DNA from: DTU052 sp050951725
GTDB taxonomy: Bacteria > Bacillota > Syntrophomonadia > Syntrophomonadales > DTU052
Assembly: GCA_050951725.1 (NCBI GenBank)
Contig: JBMNJO010000012.1
Span: 549,468 to 613,467, forward strand
Length of the DNA stretch: 64,000 nucleotides
Direction: 5' to 3'
Positions within the stretch are counted from its first letter, which is position 1. The number at the start of each line of letters is the position of its first letter. The notes beneath the pieces were generated by a model. It saw nothing but the letters and a program-made list of their open reading frames with translations, had not been told where the DNA came from and searched no databases. Of this stretch, positions 52,870-60,818 are shown in pieces. The position numbers and the translations under genes are program-made.

Positions 52870-54004
52870 AATAAATCGCGGTCAGGATCAGATCGGAGGT
52901 TGTATTACAACCATCTCGACTAAAACGACAAAGATTGTTTTTGACTTTGGTGAAGAGCTTTTTCCCCGTCAAGAAATCGACTCTGCGGCTATTTTGAAAG
53001 ACTGTCATGCCGTGTTTTTTTCCCATTATCATGGAGACCATATCGGACTTTACAAAAATATACCACTGAATATTCCAATATATATGGGGGCTACTGCGAA
53101 GAAGATATTCAAAGTGCTTATTGCTCGCACAGATAAAGAAAGCCTGCCACTTGTGGAACGCTTTTGTGAATTTGAGCCGCTTAAATCTGTTTGCATTGGT
53201 GACATCGAAATAACGCCTCTGCTTGTAGATCATTCTGCTTTTGACGCCTATATGTTTTTAATTAAGGCTGACGGCAAAACCATTCTGCACACTGGAGATT
53301 TTCGCAGGCATGGTTATAGAGGAAAGGCATTGATACCAGTAGCGAAGAAATACATTGGGAAAGTAGATGCCCTTATTATTGAGGGGACCACACTTTCACG
53401 AATGGAAAATGATGTTTTGACGGAGCAGCATCTACAGCAAAAAGCTGCTTCCTGGATGCGCGAGAAAAAATATGTATTTGTCATCTGCTCATCCACCAAC
53501 ATTGAGCGGATTGCGGCATTTTATCATGCCAATCCTCGCGGCCGCTATTTCCTATGCGACTGTTATCAAAAGGACGTATTATCTGTGGTTACGCAAGCCG
53601 CATCCCAAAAATCAAACCTGTACAATTTTCAAAAAGCGGTTGTTTATGGAAAGAATTTAGAAGAGCGATTTTTAGATAGAGGCTTTTGCATGCTGGTACG
53701 CAGTCGTGATGACCATAGAGCTATTCTTGATCGATATCCGTCGGAAAACCGCTTGGTAATTTACTCAATGTGGAAGGGTTATCTTGCCGAGAACCATAAA
53801 AATGAGAGACTGATATGCTTGTTGGATGGAATAGAATACAAATATCTGCACACCAGTGGGCATGCTGACCCAACAACCATTGAGACTCTGATTGCCACGG
53901 TGCAACCAAATGCTATACTTCCTATCCATACAGAAAATGCAAGTTGGTTCATCAAAAAATATCCTCATATTACAGTAACGGAGAACACATTGGATCTAAA
54001 TTAA
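52859..54004 (+). CDS. Beta-CASP metallo-beta-lactamase-fold nuclease (RNase J-like)
   Basis: A 381-residue MBL-fold protein. The zinc site is complete: SHYHGDH at 55-61, H125 in LLVDHSAFD and D147 in HTGDFRRHG. The beta-CASP motifs follow: motif A at E175 (ALIIEGTTLSR), motif B in HTSGHADP near 330 and motif C in LPIHTENASWF near 355. Beta-CASP proteins are DNA or RNA nucleases. This one is shorter than RNase J and lacks its C-terminal domain. It overlaps the PD-(D/E)XK-like gene by 11 bp. Confidence 0.8.
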   Translation: MKIEINRGQDQIGGCITTISTKTTKIVFDFGEELFPRQEIDSAAILKDCHAVFFSHYHGDHIGLYKNIPLNIPIYMGATAKKIFKVLIARTDKESLPLVERFCEFEPLKSVCIGDIEITPLLVDHSAFDAYMFLIKADGKTILHTGDFRRHGYRGKALIPVAKKYIGKVDALIIEGTTLSRMENDVLTEQHLQQKAASWMREKKYVFVICSSTNIERIAAFYHANPRGRYFLCDCYQKDVLSVVTQAASQKSNLYNFQKAVVYGKNLEERFLDRGFCMLVRSRDDHRAILDRYPSENRLVIYSMWKGYLAENHKNERLICLLDGIEYKYLHTSGHADPTTIETLIATVQPNAILPIHTENASWFIKKYPHITVTENTLDLN

Positions 54005-54059
54005 GCAAGTGTAACTGTCAAGTAAAAATGAACAAAAAGTGATAAACAACCTTGGACAC

Positions 54060-54815
54060 CTAATTGTTTCCAAAAATGGTTTGGCGGTGTTTTAAACGAT
54101 AACTGTCACCGGTTAGGTGGATAACCTCGCTTTTGTGGATTAAGCGATCCAGAATAGCTGTTGTAATCGCCGGGTCACCCAGAATATCTCCCCAGTCTTC
54201 CGGTCCCTTGTTTGATGTAATGATGACAGAGGCCTGGCCGTAGAGCTTGTTGATTAATTGAAAAAAGAGGTTGGCCTCATGTCGGTCAATAGCCATAAAC
54301 ATCAAGTCATCAATGATTACTAGGTCAGAGCCGACGATTCGTTTTATCTTTGCCCTGGAGTTGCGACTGATTTCCTCGGTTTTGAGGAGGCGAATTAGTT
54401 CATCCATCTGAACGAAAGTAACCCGGTAACCCCGGCTAACGGCTTCGATCCCCAGGCCAATGGATAAACAGGTCTTCCCCACCCCGGGAGGTCCCAGTAA
54501 AATTAGGTTGTAGGCCTGTTCTAGCCAGATAAGCTCCCGTAGCTGTGTTAATTGTTTTTTACTTAAGGACTGTTGTTCTGAAAGATCAAAATCATCCAGG
54601 GTTTTGTACTCAGGGAAAGATGCAAGCTTGTAGAGCCTCGCGGACTGCTTTTCCTCCCGTTTTTTTATCTCATGTTGCACAAGCTCCATTAGAAATACTA
54701 GGTAACTAGGCTCCTTCAGCTGGGCATTATGTAGTCTCTCTTCTACTACCGCGGCCGCTTCCGTTATCTTTAAACGCTTCATATCTGTTTTGAGTTGTTC
54801 GAGTTCTGTTGACAC
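54060..54815 (-). CDS. istB: IS21-like transposition helper ATPase IstB
   Basis: A 251-residue AAA+ ATPase. Walker A is GPPGVGKTCLSIGL near residue 108 and Walker B LVIIDDLMF near 170. IstB assembles on DNA and stimulates the IstA transposase. It overlaps the istA 3' end by about 37 bp, the normal arrangement. The gene looks intact, but its element cannot move alone because istA is broken. Confidence 0.95.
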   Translation of the reverse strand: MSTELEQLKTDMKRLKITEAAAVVEERLHNAQLKEPSYLVFLMELVQHEIKKREEKQSARLYKLASFPEYKTLDDFDLSEQQSLSKKQLTQLRELIWLEQAYNLILLGPPGVGKTCLSIGLGIEAVSRGYRVTFVQMDELIRLLKTEEISRNSRAKIKRIVGSDLVIIDDLMFMAIDRHEANLFFQLINKLYGQASVIITSNKGPEDWGDILGDPAITTAILDRLIHKSEVIHLTGDSYRLKHRQTIFGNN

Positions 54816-55556
54816 TTTCTCACTCCCAGCAATTCTTCTATGTAGATGTTAAGATCTCGTATTTCTACATGGGTTTTAAGCACTGACTGATTAGTTTCGT
54901 GAAGTGGCTTAACATTATGATTTTCAGTCCTGGGTTCTTCTTTTGCCAGGTGATAAATATGGTCAAAATGGTTTAATGAATCCACAAAATCAGTTGCGCC
55001 ATACAGCCTATTTTTCAAGCAATAATCAAGTGCCTTGTTGATAATCCCAGGAGATTTATCCAGGCTGTGATCCTTGATTATCTTTAACTGGTCCCGTATG
55101 TAGCGGGGTTTTTCCTGCTTTACCAGGTCGAGAAAATTGTTAGCTTCGGGGGAATCATTAAGAAGTTTCGCCACTTCTTGCAGATAGGCCTCAATGCCCT
55201 TTCCTTTTTCCCTGTGGCAATCACTGCTCTTAATAAGTCGGCCTTTTTCAAGGCACACGGGATAACGGATAATCTCCAGTTCGGTATCGGGATTTGCAAT
55301 GATTAATATCCCTTCACCTTCCTTGATAACAACCCTTCGGTCGGGGGCATAGGTTCCTAAAGGCAGAGCATAACGGTTACCCTGATAGACAATGGTGTTG
55401 TCTTTGCGGACCACTCTAGTTATAATCTTGGTAGTTGAAATACTTATCTTGTGGGGTACCGGGACGAGGTGTTGTTTTTCTAGGGCAAACACTTCCGCCG
55501 GTATCTTTTTTGTCGTATTGTGAACTTTGCCATTACCGGTCCTTTCCAACCAGGCC
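54779..55556 (-). pseudogene. istA: IstA transposase, C-terminal part (split by IS3)
   Basis: About 259 residues in frame, beginning at AWLERTGNGKVHNTTKKIPAEVF, which is internal to IstA. It contains the beta-barrel C-terminal region (GNRYALPLGTYAPDRRVV). The N-terminal part is at 57100-57926. Joining the two halves at one copy of the AAA target duplication gives an uninterrupted 534-residue IstA reading EDCLAWLER across the junction. Confidence 0.92.
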
Positions 55557-55634
55557 AAACCTATTTAGCCCCCCAATGGATTTGGAAGAACTCCTTGTAG
55601 CGTGATAGCATAAGAACAGGCAGGGGGTTATTTT

Positions 55635-55949
55635 ATGAAAAAGGCAAACAAGTATTCGGATGAACTTAAAGAACAAATTATTCGCGAATGTCAGGAAGTA
55701 GGTAACGTAGCTGTAGTGGCCCGCCGTTACGAGATATCATCCAACACCATACACACCTGGATCAAGAAATACCGGGAACGTGGCACTGCAAAAACGTTGA
55801 AAAAGAATGGCTTTAAAGACCTTAATACCATGTCGGAACAGCTAAAGAAAGTAAGCACCGAGAACGATCAGTTAAAACGTTTAGTGGCCGAAAAGGAACT
55901 AGAATTAGCAATCCTATGGGAATTACGAGATAAAACAAACCCCAGGTAG
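55635..55949 (+). CDS. IS3-family transposase OrfA
   Basis: A 104-residue DNA-binding protein with a helix-turn-helix (YSDELKEQIIRECQE ... VARRYEISSNTIHTWIKKYRE) and a leucine-zipper-like coiled coil near the C-terminus (EQLKKVSTENDQLKRLVAEK). It recognises the element ends. OrfB lies in the -1 frame and its frame is open through the OrfA stop, so a frameshifted OrfAB transposase is likely. Confidence 0.92.
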   Translation: MKKANKYSDELKEQIIRECQEVGNVAVVARRYEISSNTIHTWIKKYRERGTAKTLKKNGFKDLNTMSEQLKKVSTENDQLKRLVAEKELELAILWELRDKTNPR

Positions 55950-55996
55950 CCGACAGAGCAGCCATTGCTGATAAGTGGATCCAGGAAGGTTATCCC

Positions 55997-56890
55997 TTGA
56001 TTACTGTCCTGCGCTTTGTCGGGCTAAATGTATCCACTTACTATTCCTTAAGACGACCAAAAAAACATAGTAAAGACGGAGCAAGAAGACCCGGAAGAAA
56101 AGTACCGGGTTACAGCATTAGCCGTCAGGGAGAGGTTGTTAATGACGACACTGTAAAAACCATGCTTCTTGAGCTAATTGAGGGGGACGGGTATCCCTAT
56201 GGCTATCGAAAACTGACTGTTGAACTGCAGGAAGATAAAAACCTGATTATTAACCACAAAAAGGTATACCGGTTGTGCAAGGAACTAAGAATCCTAAGAC
56301 CCCAGAGGGTTTTGAAGCCATATCGGCCTGGGCAAATAGGCCACAAAAGAAAAGCAACTGACTCCAATGAACACTGGGAAATAGATTTAAAGTACGGCTA
56401 CATTAAGGGTATTAGCCAGTTTTTTTACCAGATATCCATTATAGATATCTTTGACCGAAGCATTGTCGAAAGCCATATTGGCCTTAGTGCCAAAGCAAAG
56501 GATGCTGCCCGTATCGTAAAGCTTGCTACAGAAAAAAGAGGAGTTGAACCAGGTCGGTTGGTTATTCGTAGTGATAACGGACCGCAGTTTAAAGCAAAGG
56601 CATTTACTGAAGCACTTCATGAGCTGAAGATTACACATGAACGTATTCCGGTGAATTCGCCTAACCTAAACGCCTATATTGAGTCTTTCCATAGCATTCT
56701 GGAAGATGAATGCTACAGCAGACATGAGTTTGAAACCTTCCAGGAAGCTTACGAAGAGGTGAATAATTACCTGGACTATTATAACAACCGTAGACGTCAT
56801 GGCAGTATTGGTTACCAGGCACCAGCTATTTATTACCAGAAGCACGCTAAAGGGACGTCACACAGCGTTTATGCCGCGAAAGCCGCTTGA
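55997..56890 (+). CDS. IS3-family transposase OrfB (DDE integrase)
   Basis: A 297-residue rve integrase domain protein. The DDE residues can be placed in HWEIDLKYGYI, IRSDNGPQF and NSPNLNAYIESFHSILEDE, the last with the typical spacing of 35 residues. The HTH_21 segment (GYPYGYRKLTVELQ) precedes it. The frame is open back to about 55946, so the listed TTG start is only one possibility and production by -1 frameshift from orfA is more likely. Confidence 0.92.
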   Translation: MITVLRFVGLNVSTYYSLRRPKKHSKDGARRPGRKVPGYSISRQGEVVNDDTVKTMLLELIEGDGYPYGYRKLTVELQEDKNLIINHKKVYRLCKELRILRPQRVLKPYRPGQIGHKRKATDSNEHWEIDLKYGYIKGISQFFYQISIIDIFDRSIVESHIGLSAKAKDAARIVKLATEKRGVEPGRLVIRSDNGPQFKAKAFTEALHELKITHERIPVNSPNLNAYIESFHSILEDECYSRHEFETFQEAYEEVNNYLDYYNNRRRHGSIGYQAPAIYYQKHAKGTSHSVYAAKAA

Positions 56891-57099
56891 TATGGGGGGA
56901 TACCCTCTGGCACAATCCTGCGGGCGGGAATACCCGCCACCTCCATTAACTAGGGTTATTTCCGCCTATAATAAGGGAGTCCAGAGGGTATAGGGGACCC
57001 CATGTCAAGCGGACCGTGGAATAAACGCTGAATTCAGCAGGAATCTATTTAGGCCGGATCATTCACAAGGATATTCTCCATAATTGGGGGTTTAACCCG

Positions 57100-57926
57100 A
57101 AACAGTCTTCATTTAGTTTTTCTAGGTTGTGGAAGGTGCGGTTTTTAGCAAAGTTCCTTTTCACATATTTCACTACATTTTCAACCTTTCCCTTGGTTTC
57201 CGGATCCGCTTTTCTACACATGTAAATCCTGAATTTACGGGTCTTTTGGTATTCGCCAAACTCTTTGGTAAGTACTATATCCCCGCCGTTCTCACTGACC
57301 AGTATAAGATGGTCCTGATCGTATACAATTTCCCTGGTCATCCCTCTGTAGTATTCAAACGCGTTTTCGTGAACGTTTATTAAATCTCGGGTTGTAAATG
57401 GACGATCCAGCCACTCCACATATTTATGTCGGGAGTGGGCCAGCACGAAGGTTGCAAAGTAAAGGGTTACTATCCTGTCAAGCCTGCTGTGTAGGGCGGT
57501 TTGTCCAAAATCCATCTGCATTTGCAGTCCGGCAGGTAATTCATCAACGGCTTCATATTGACGCATGTACTTAACCTGGGGAATACCACACTCCTTTCGT
57601 AATTGTCTGACATAATTTCTAACTGTCCCTTCGCTAACACCTCCATCAAGTTCTTTTTCCAGTAGCCAGTCGAATACCTGTGCGCTAGTCATATCCTGGT
57701 ACTGCTTCAACCAGGATTTAATGAGATCCCGATGTTTATCGAGTTTCTTGGCCCTGGTTTTTCGATTTTCTAAAACTTGCTCCATTTCCTCCGGAGTCAT
57801 ATCCAGATACTTATATACTGTGGTTCGGGATAGATCAAGGCGCCGGGATATTTGGCTTACGTTAAAATGCATTTTCTTAAGATCCTGGATATCTAAATAC
57901 ATATTCCACCCTTCTGCTACCTTCAT
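57100..57926 (-). pseudogene. istA: IstA transposase, N-terminal part (split by IS3)
   Basis: The first 275 residues of IstA, starting MKVAEGWNMYLDIQDLKKM after a GAGGAGG site. It has a helix-turn-helix (NVSQISRRLDLSRTTVYKYL) and the DDE-type catalytic core with MQMDFGQTALHS and the later KADPETKGKVEN containing the expected glutamate. The frame runs 12 codons into the IS3 element and stops at 57063. See the C-terminal part at 54779-55556. Confidence 0.92.
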
Positions 57927-58013
57927 TTGTTCCTCCTCTGCTATGATAAAAGCTGTTTAATTTCCAGCTCTATCATAGCTATATTGGAGGATTGTGGTAA
58001 ATACTGTTCAATC

Positions 58014-58391
58014 TTATTTGTTGTTATCTGTCCATTTTAGTTTAGCGGTTACACCTGGCTCGACAAGTCCTTCCCACTCCAGGATCTGAATTATCTGAGA
58101 TATGCTGCGGCTTGGTACTTGCCTGCGCAACAGGATAGCCTGTTCAAGAGTTTCTGGCGGTACGGCTTCACTTACGTGAGCTCTCTTGCCGTTCGGTTTT
58201 AGTCCAGAAAAACCTTCTCTTCGGTATTGGGTTAGATAACGGCGCAAGGTTCGTTCTGATATCCCGGATTGTTCACATATCCTGGCTTTAATCTGTCGGG
58301 CCTGGGCATTATCCAAACCCTCGGCCAGAAGTGGAGATAACAGTTGCATCCGCTGGGCAGCAATTTCCTCGGCTTTCTTTTGGTCCTTCAT
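58014..58391 (-). pseudogene. N-terminal remnant of a Mu/IS481-like transposase, cut by the IS21 end
   Basis: About 112 native residues (MKDQKKAEEIAAQRMQLLSP ... ICEQSGISERTLRRYLTQYRREGFSGL), a helix-turn-helix region like those at the start of DDE transposases encoded next to DUF6431 proteins. The native sequence stops at EPG; the rest (VTAKLKWTDNNK) is read from the IS21 terminal repeat. The catalytic domain is nowhere in the window. ATG 58391 has AAAGGAGG upstream. Confidence 0.8.
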
Positions 58392-58440
58392 GCTGATTTC
58401 CTCCTTTGTCAGGTTTCGGCATGAGTCTACCTCATGTCCA

Positions 58441-58944
58441 TTACGGACAGAATGCAAAACGGGTATGTGGCCAAAGATTTAAATTTGCTATCGGTCGGAC
58501 AATTCTCGCTAGCCATCCCGGGGCATCTCCAACATGATGCCATATTCTCTGGAGCTTGGACTTTGGAAGTAGGGAAGCATCGTTCACAGATTCATTGCCA
58601 TATCTGATCTTGATTGATTCCAGGCAGCCGTGAAAGTAATCCGCCAGGTTGTTAAACCAGTGTCGCCAACGGCCTAGGGTTGCTTCATCAGCTGGTATGC
58701 TTAGTTCAGGCTCTCCGGTTACCACTGCTTCAATATTCTCACTGACATGGCGCTTGTATGGAACAAGTTTGTCGGGGAGCTCGTGATGAATACGTCTGCA
58801 CTCTACACATCGTAATCTGCGGATGACCAGGCACATTTTTTGTCCTTGGTCATTAATACAGATTCGCTTCCTGCTGCCGATCACTTTCAACCGTCCATTA
58901 CAACATGGGCAAGAATTCTGTTCCTCGCTCCTAACGAAAAACAC
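58441..58944 (-). CDS. DUF6431 domain protein, transposon-associated
   Basis: A 167-residue protein with a zinc-ribbon-like N-terminus, CPCC near residue 13 and RLRCVECRRIHHELPDKLVPYKRH near 44-67, the DUF6431 pattern. The rest is helical (EATLGRWRHWFNNL). DUF6431 genes usually precede a transposase gene of the type truncated next to it, so it probably takes part in target or end recognition. GTG start. Confidence 0.85.
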   Translation of the reverse strand: MFFVRSEEQNSCPCCNGRLKVIGSRKRICINDQGQKMCLVIRRLRCVECRRIHHELPDKLVPYKRHVSENIEAVVTGEPELSIPADEATLGRWRHWFNNLADYFHGCLESIKIRYGNESVNDASLLPKSKLQRIWHHVGDAPGWLARIVRPIANLNLWPHTRFAFCP

Positions 58945-59141
58945 CCTTTTCGGGGTTTTCTATTAGCTCATAATTTGATACAATGACCATGCTTTTAGGT
59001 GGGACGTCCTTGGTGCTATTGTTTGGTCCAGTAGCACAACAAACAGGGACGTCTTTTCCTTTCTTAAGCTATGGCCATTATATCCGGCAACTCTCGGTCA
59101 GGCAATTCCATCAGCTTTCGGTCAGCTTGGATTGGCAGTAA
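58945..59141 (+). other. Transposon-end region with hairpin and spaced repeats
   Basis: A strong hairpin at 59002-59053 (GACGTCC/GGGACGTC outside, GTGCTA/TAGCAC inside) followed by TTTTCCTTT looks like a plus-strand terminator. At 59090-59130 the motif CTCGGTCAGGC and TTCGGTCAGCT repeat about 25 bp apart, likely transposase-binding sites of the DUF6431 element, whose edge is probably near 59135. Confidence 0.5.
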
Positions 59142-59795
59142 CAGTTAGTTCGTAGAAGTAGAGGACATATAAGTACTAGTGGAAAGAAAAGAAACTTTAG
59201 TTCAAATCATGTATTTTCACAAATTATCTTCTGTGGAGAGTGTGGCGAAATATACCGTAGAGTTCATTGGAATAACCGAGGTAAAAAATCGATTGTTTGG
59301 AGATGCGTCAGTAGACTTGAGAATACAGGGTTAACTTGTCATTCCCGAACCGTGCTGGAGGATATGATAGGCCTTGCTACGGTGGAGGCAATTAATAAAC
59401 TAATAGGGCAAAAGGATGGCTTTTTAACTATCTTAAAGGAAAATATAGATACAGTGATAAGTGAAACGGACAATAATATTGTTGCCGAGATAGATAAAAA
59501 GCTAGAGGAATTACAAAAAGACCTTTTGAGACTGGCCAATTCCAAAGAGGATTATAACGACATTGCTGATGAGATTTACAGGCTCAGAGAGGAAAGGCAT
59601 AAGGCTTTAGCAGAAGAAGCTGGCAAAAAAGGCTCCAAGCAAAGGCTAGAAGATATGGAAAAATTCCTAAATGAACAATCCACCCTCCTTGAGGAGTATG
59701 ATGAGCAACTAGTAAGGAGACTTATAGAGAAAATAACGGTCTATGATGATAAACTAACTATTGAATTTAAATCTGGTGTAGAAGTAGATGTATAA
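59142..59795 (+). pseudogene. Large serine recombinase, C-terminal fragment
   Basis: About 217 in-frame codons with no valid start. The fragment contains the recombinase zinc ribbon (FCGECGEIYRRV ... WRCVSRLENTGLTCHSR), a long coiled coil (EIDKKLEELQKDLLRLANSK and following) and the C-terminal VRRLIEKITVYDDKLTIEFKSG. The catalytic serine domain is missing, apparently removed when the DUF6431 element arrived. It may mark an old integrated element here. Confidence 0.88.
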
Positions 59796-59813
59796 ACACA
59801 ACCTTCATGAATG

Positions 59814-59859
59814 ACCACCATTCAGGAGATATATTCTCTTGATTGGTGGTTTTCTTTTT
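59814..59859 (+). terminator. Terminator after the recombinase fragment
   Basis: ACCACCA (59814-59820) pairs with TGGTGGT (59844-59850), with an inner GAGA/TCTC pairing, followed by TTTCTTTTTA. Confidence 0.7.
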
Positions 59860-59860
59860 A

Positions 59861-59889
59861 TTGACTGGAATTGGTAAAAGGCATATAAT
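59861..59889 (+). promoter_or_regulatory. Near-consensus sigma-A promoter for the DUF1413 gene
   Basis: TTGACT (59861-59866), 17-bp spacer, TATAAT (59884-59889). Just downstream, AACAATGTTGTT (59897-59908) and TATTGTTATTG form partial dyads that could bind a repressor. Confidence 0.82.
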
Positions 59890-59936
59890 CTTATTAACAA
59901 TGTTGTTGATATTGTTATTGATAAGGAGATGACAAC

Positions 59937-60170
59937 ATGAGCGATGTTAATGAGCTACTAGAAGAAGCTATTAAGGAAACTGAAAACTTGAATGCAGGTG
60001 AAGTCTTTCTTGTTAAGGACCTGTTCAAGGGTTATGTATGGAATAGAATACCCAGAAAGGATCGACTTCTGCTTGGGACTTTATTTTTAAACTACGTAAA
60101 TAAAATAGAAGGTAATATAAAGGCAATTGAAAAGACCTCATCTAACCAGCAGAGGTATCAGAAGGTTTGA
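59937..60170 (+). CDS. DUF1413 domain-containing protein (77 aa)
   Basis: A small acidic protein: LNAGEVFLVKDLFKGYVWNRIPRKDRLLLGTLFLNYV is the DUF1413 core. The function of this family is not established; members often sit near mobile or restriction genes. It has a strong AAGGAGATGA site and its own good promoter. The 53 bp to the next gene show no terminator, so it may lead the following operon. Confidence 0.75.
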   Translation: MSDVNELLEEAIKETENLNAGEVFLVKDLFKGYVWNRIPRKDRLLLGTLFLNYVNKIEGNIKAIEKTSSNQQRYQKV

Positions 60171-60232
60171 GGATATAGCAAAACTATTATGAAGGGCAAT
60201 AAAAAACTATAAATTATATTAGGGTGTATGGG

Positions 60233-60802
60233 GTGGATGCTTTGCTTAATTTAAGGCAATTAATAGATGACTTTTTCTTGTTTGTGCAGTCTAAGAGTAT
60301 TGAAATTTATAATGAGTTTAGCCTCCAGCATGAGCTGGGGATATTCCTACGTGAAAAGCTTCCGGATTATCGTATTCAATTTGAAAGAAATGTATCATAC
60401 TTCACACCAGACAATAAAACTATAAAAAAAGAAATAGATATCACTATATTTAATGAAGATAAATCGGAGAAGTATGCAATTGAACTTAAGTGCCCATTAA
60501 ATGGCCAGTATCCAGAACAGATGTATTCATTCGTGAAGGATATTAAATTTATGGAGGAGCTTAAGAACCGAGGATTTACTAGAACAGCTGCTGTTGCTCT
60601 TGTTTCGGATAGACCTTTTTATGAAGGGCGCAACAATGAAGGTATATATAAGTTTTTTAGAGAAGAATATTCTGTTTACGGTTGCATTTTTAAGCCAACA
60701 GGTGTAGGAAAGAACAAAGATAGCATTGCATTGACAAGCAGATATGATTTTATCTGGCAGGATTTAAGTGACGGTCGTAAATATTACATAATCGAGATTT
60801 GA
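60233..60802 (+). CDS. PD-(D/E)XK nuclease-like protein upstream of DUF262 genes
   Basis: About 189 residues with a compact nuclease-like core: the first-helix glutamate in YNEFSLQHELG, then KEIDITIFNED and YAIELKCPLNG, giving D-x(n)-E-x-K as in PD-(D/E)XK proteins. A helix with YPEQMYSFVKDIKFMEEL follows, then a strand AAVALVSD. No named family is recognised. GTG 60233 has AGGG 8 bp upstream; GTG 60224 is also in frame. It ends 16 bp before the first DUF262 gene. Visibly AT-rich. Confidence 0.65.
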   Translation: MDALLNLRQLIDDFFLFVQSKSIEIYNEFSLQHELGIFLREKLPDYRIQFERNVSYFTPDNKTIKKEIDITIFNEDKSEKYAIELKCPLNGQYPEQMYSFVKDIKFMEELKNRGFTRTAAVALVSDRPFYEGRNNEGIYKFFREEYSVYGCIFKPTGVGKNKDSIALTSRYDFIWQDLSDGRKYYIIEI

Positions 60803-60818
60803 GTAGTCAGGGGGGGAC

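Larger units (their letters stand above)
55560..57099 (+). mobile_element. IS3-family insertion sequence inside istA (1540 bp)
   Basis: Flanked by AAA at 55557-55559 and 57100-57102, a 3-bp target duplication. The imperfect terminal inverted repeats share CCCCCAAT, TGGA, GAA and TCCTTGT in the same order (left CCTATTTAGCCCCCCAAT; right, reversed, CGGGTTAAACCCCCAAT). It carries orfA and orfB on the plus strand. About 200 bp between orfB and the right end hold no gene. Confidence 0.9.
54010..58053. mobile_element. IS21-family element interrupted by an IS3-family element
   Basis: The left end TGTAACTGTCAAG continues with AAAAATGAACA; the right end, read inward on the minus strand, is TGTAACCGCTAAAC then TAAAATGGACA. 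These are matching inverted ends. The element carries istA and istB on the minus strand. istA is split by a 1540-bp IS3-family insertion. No target duplication is visible (AAGCAAG on the left, CCTGGCT on the right). Confidence 0.8.
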
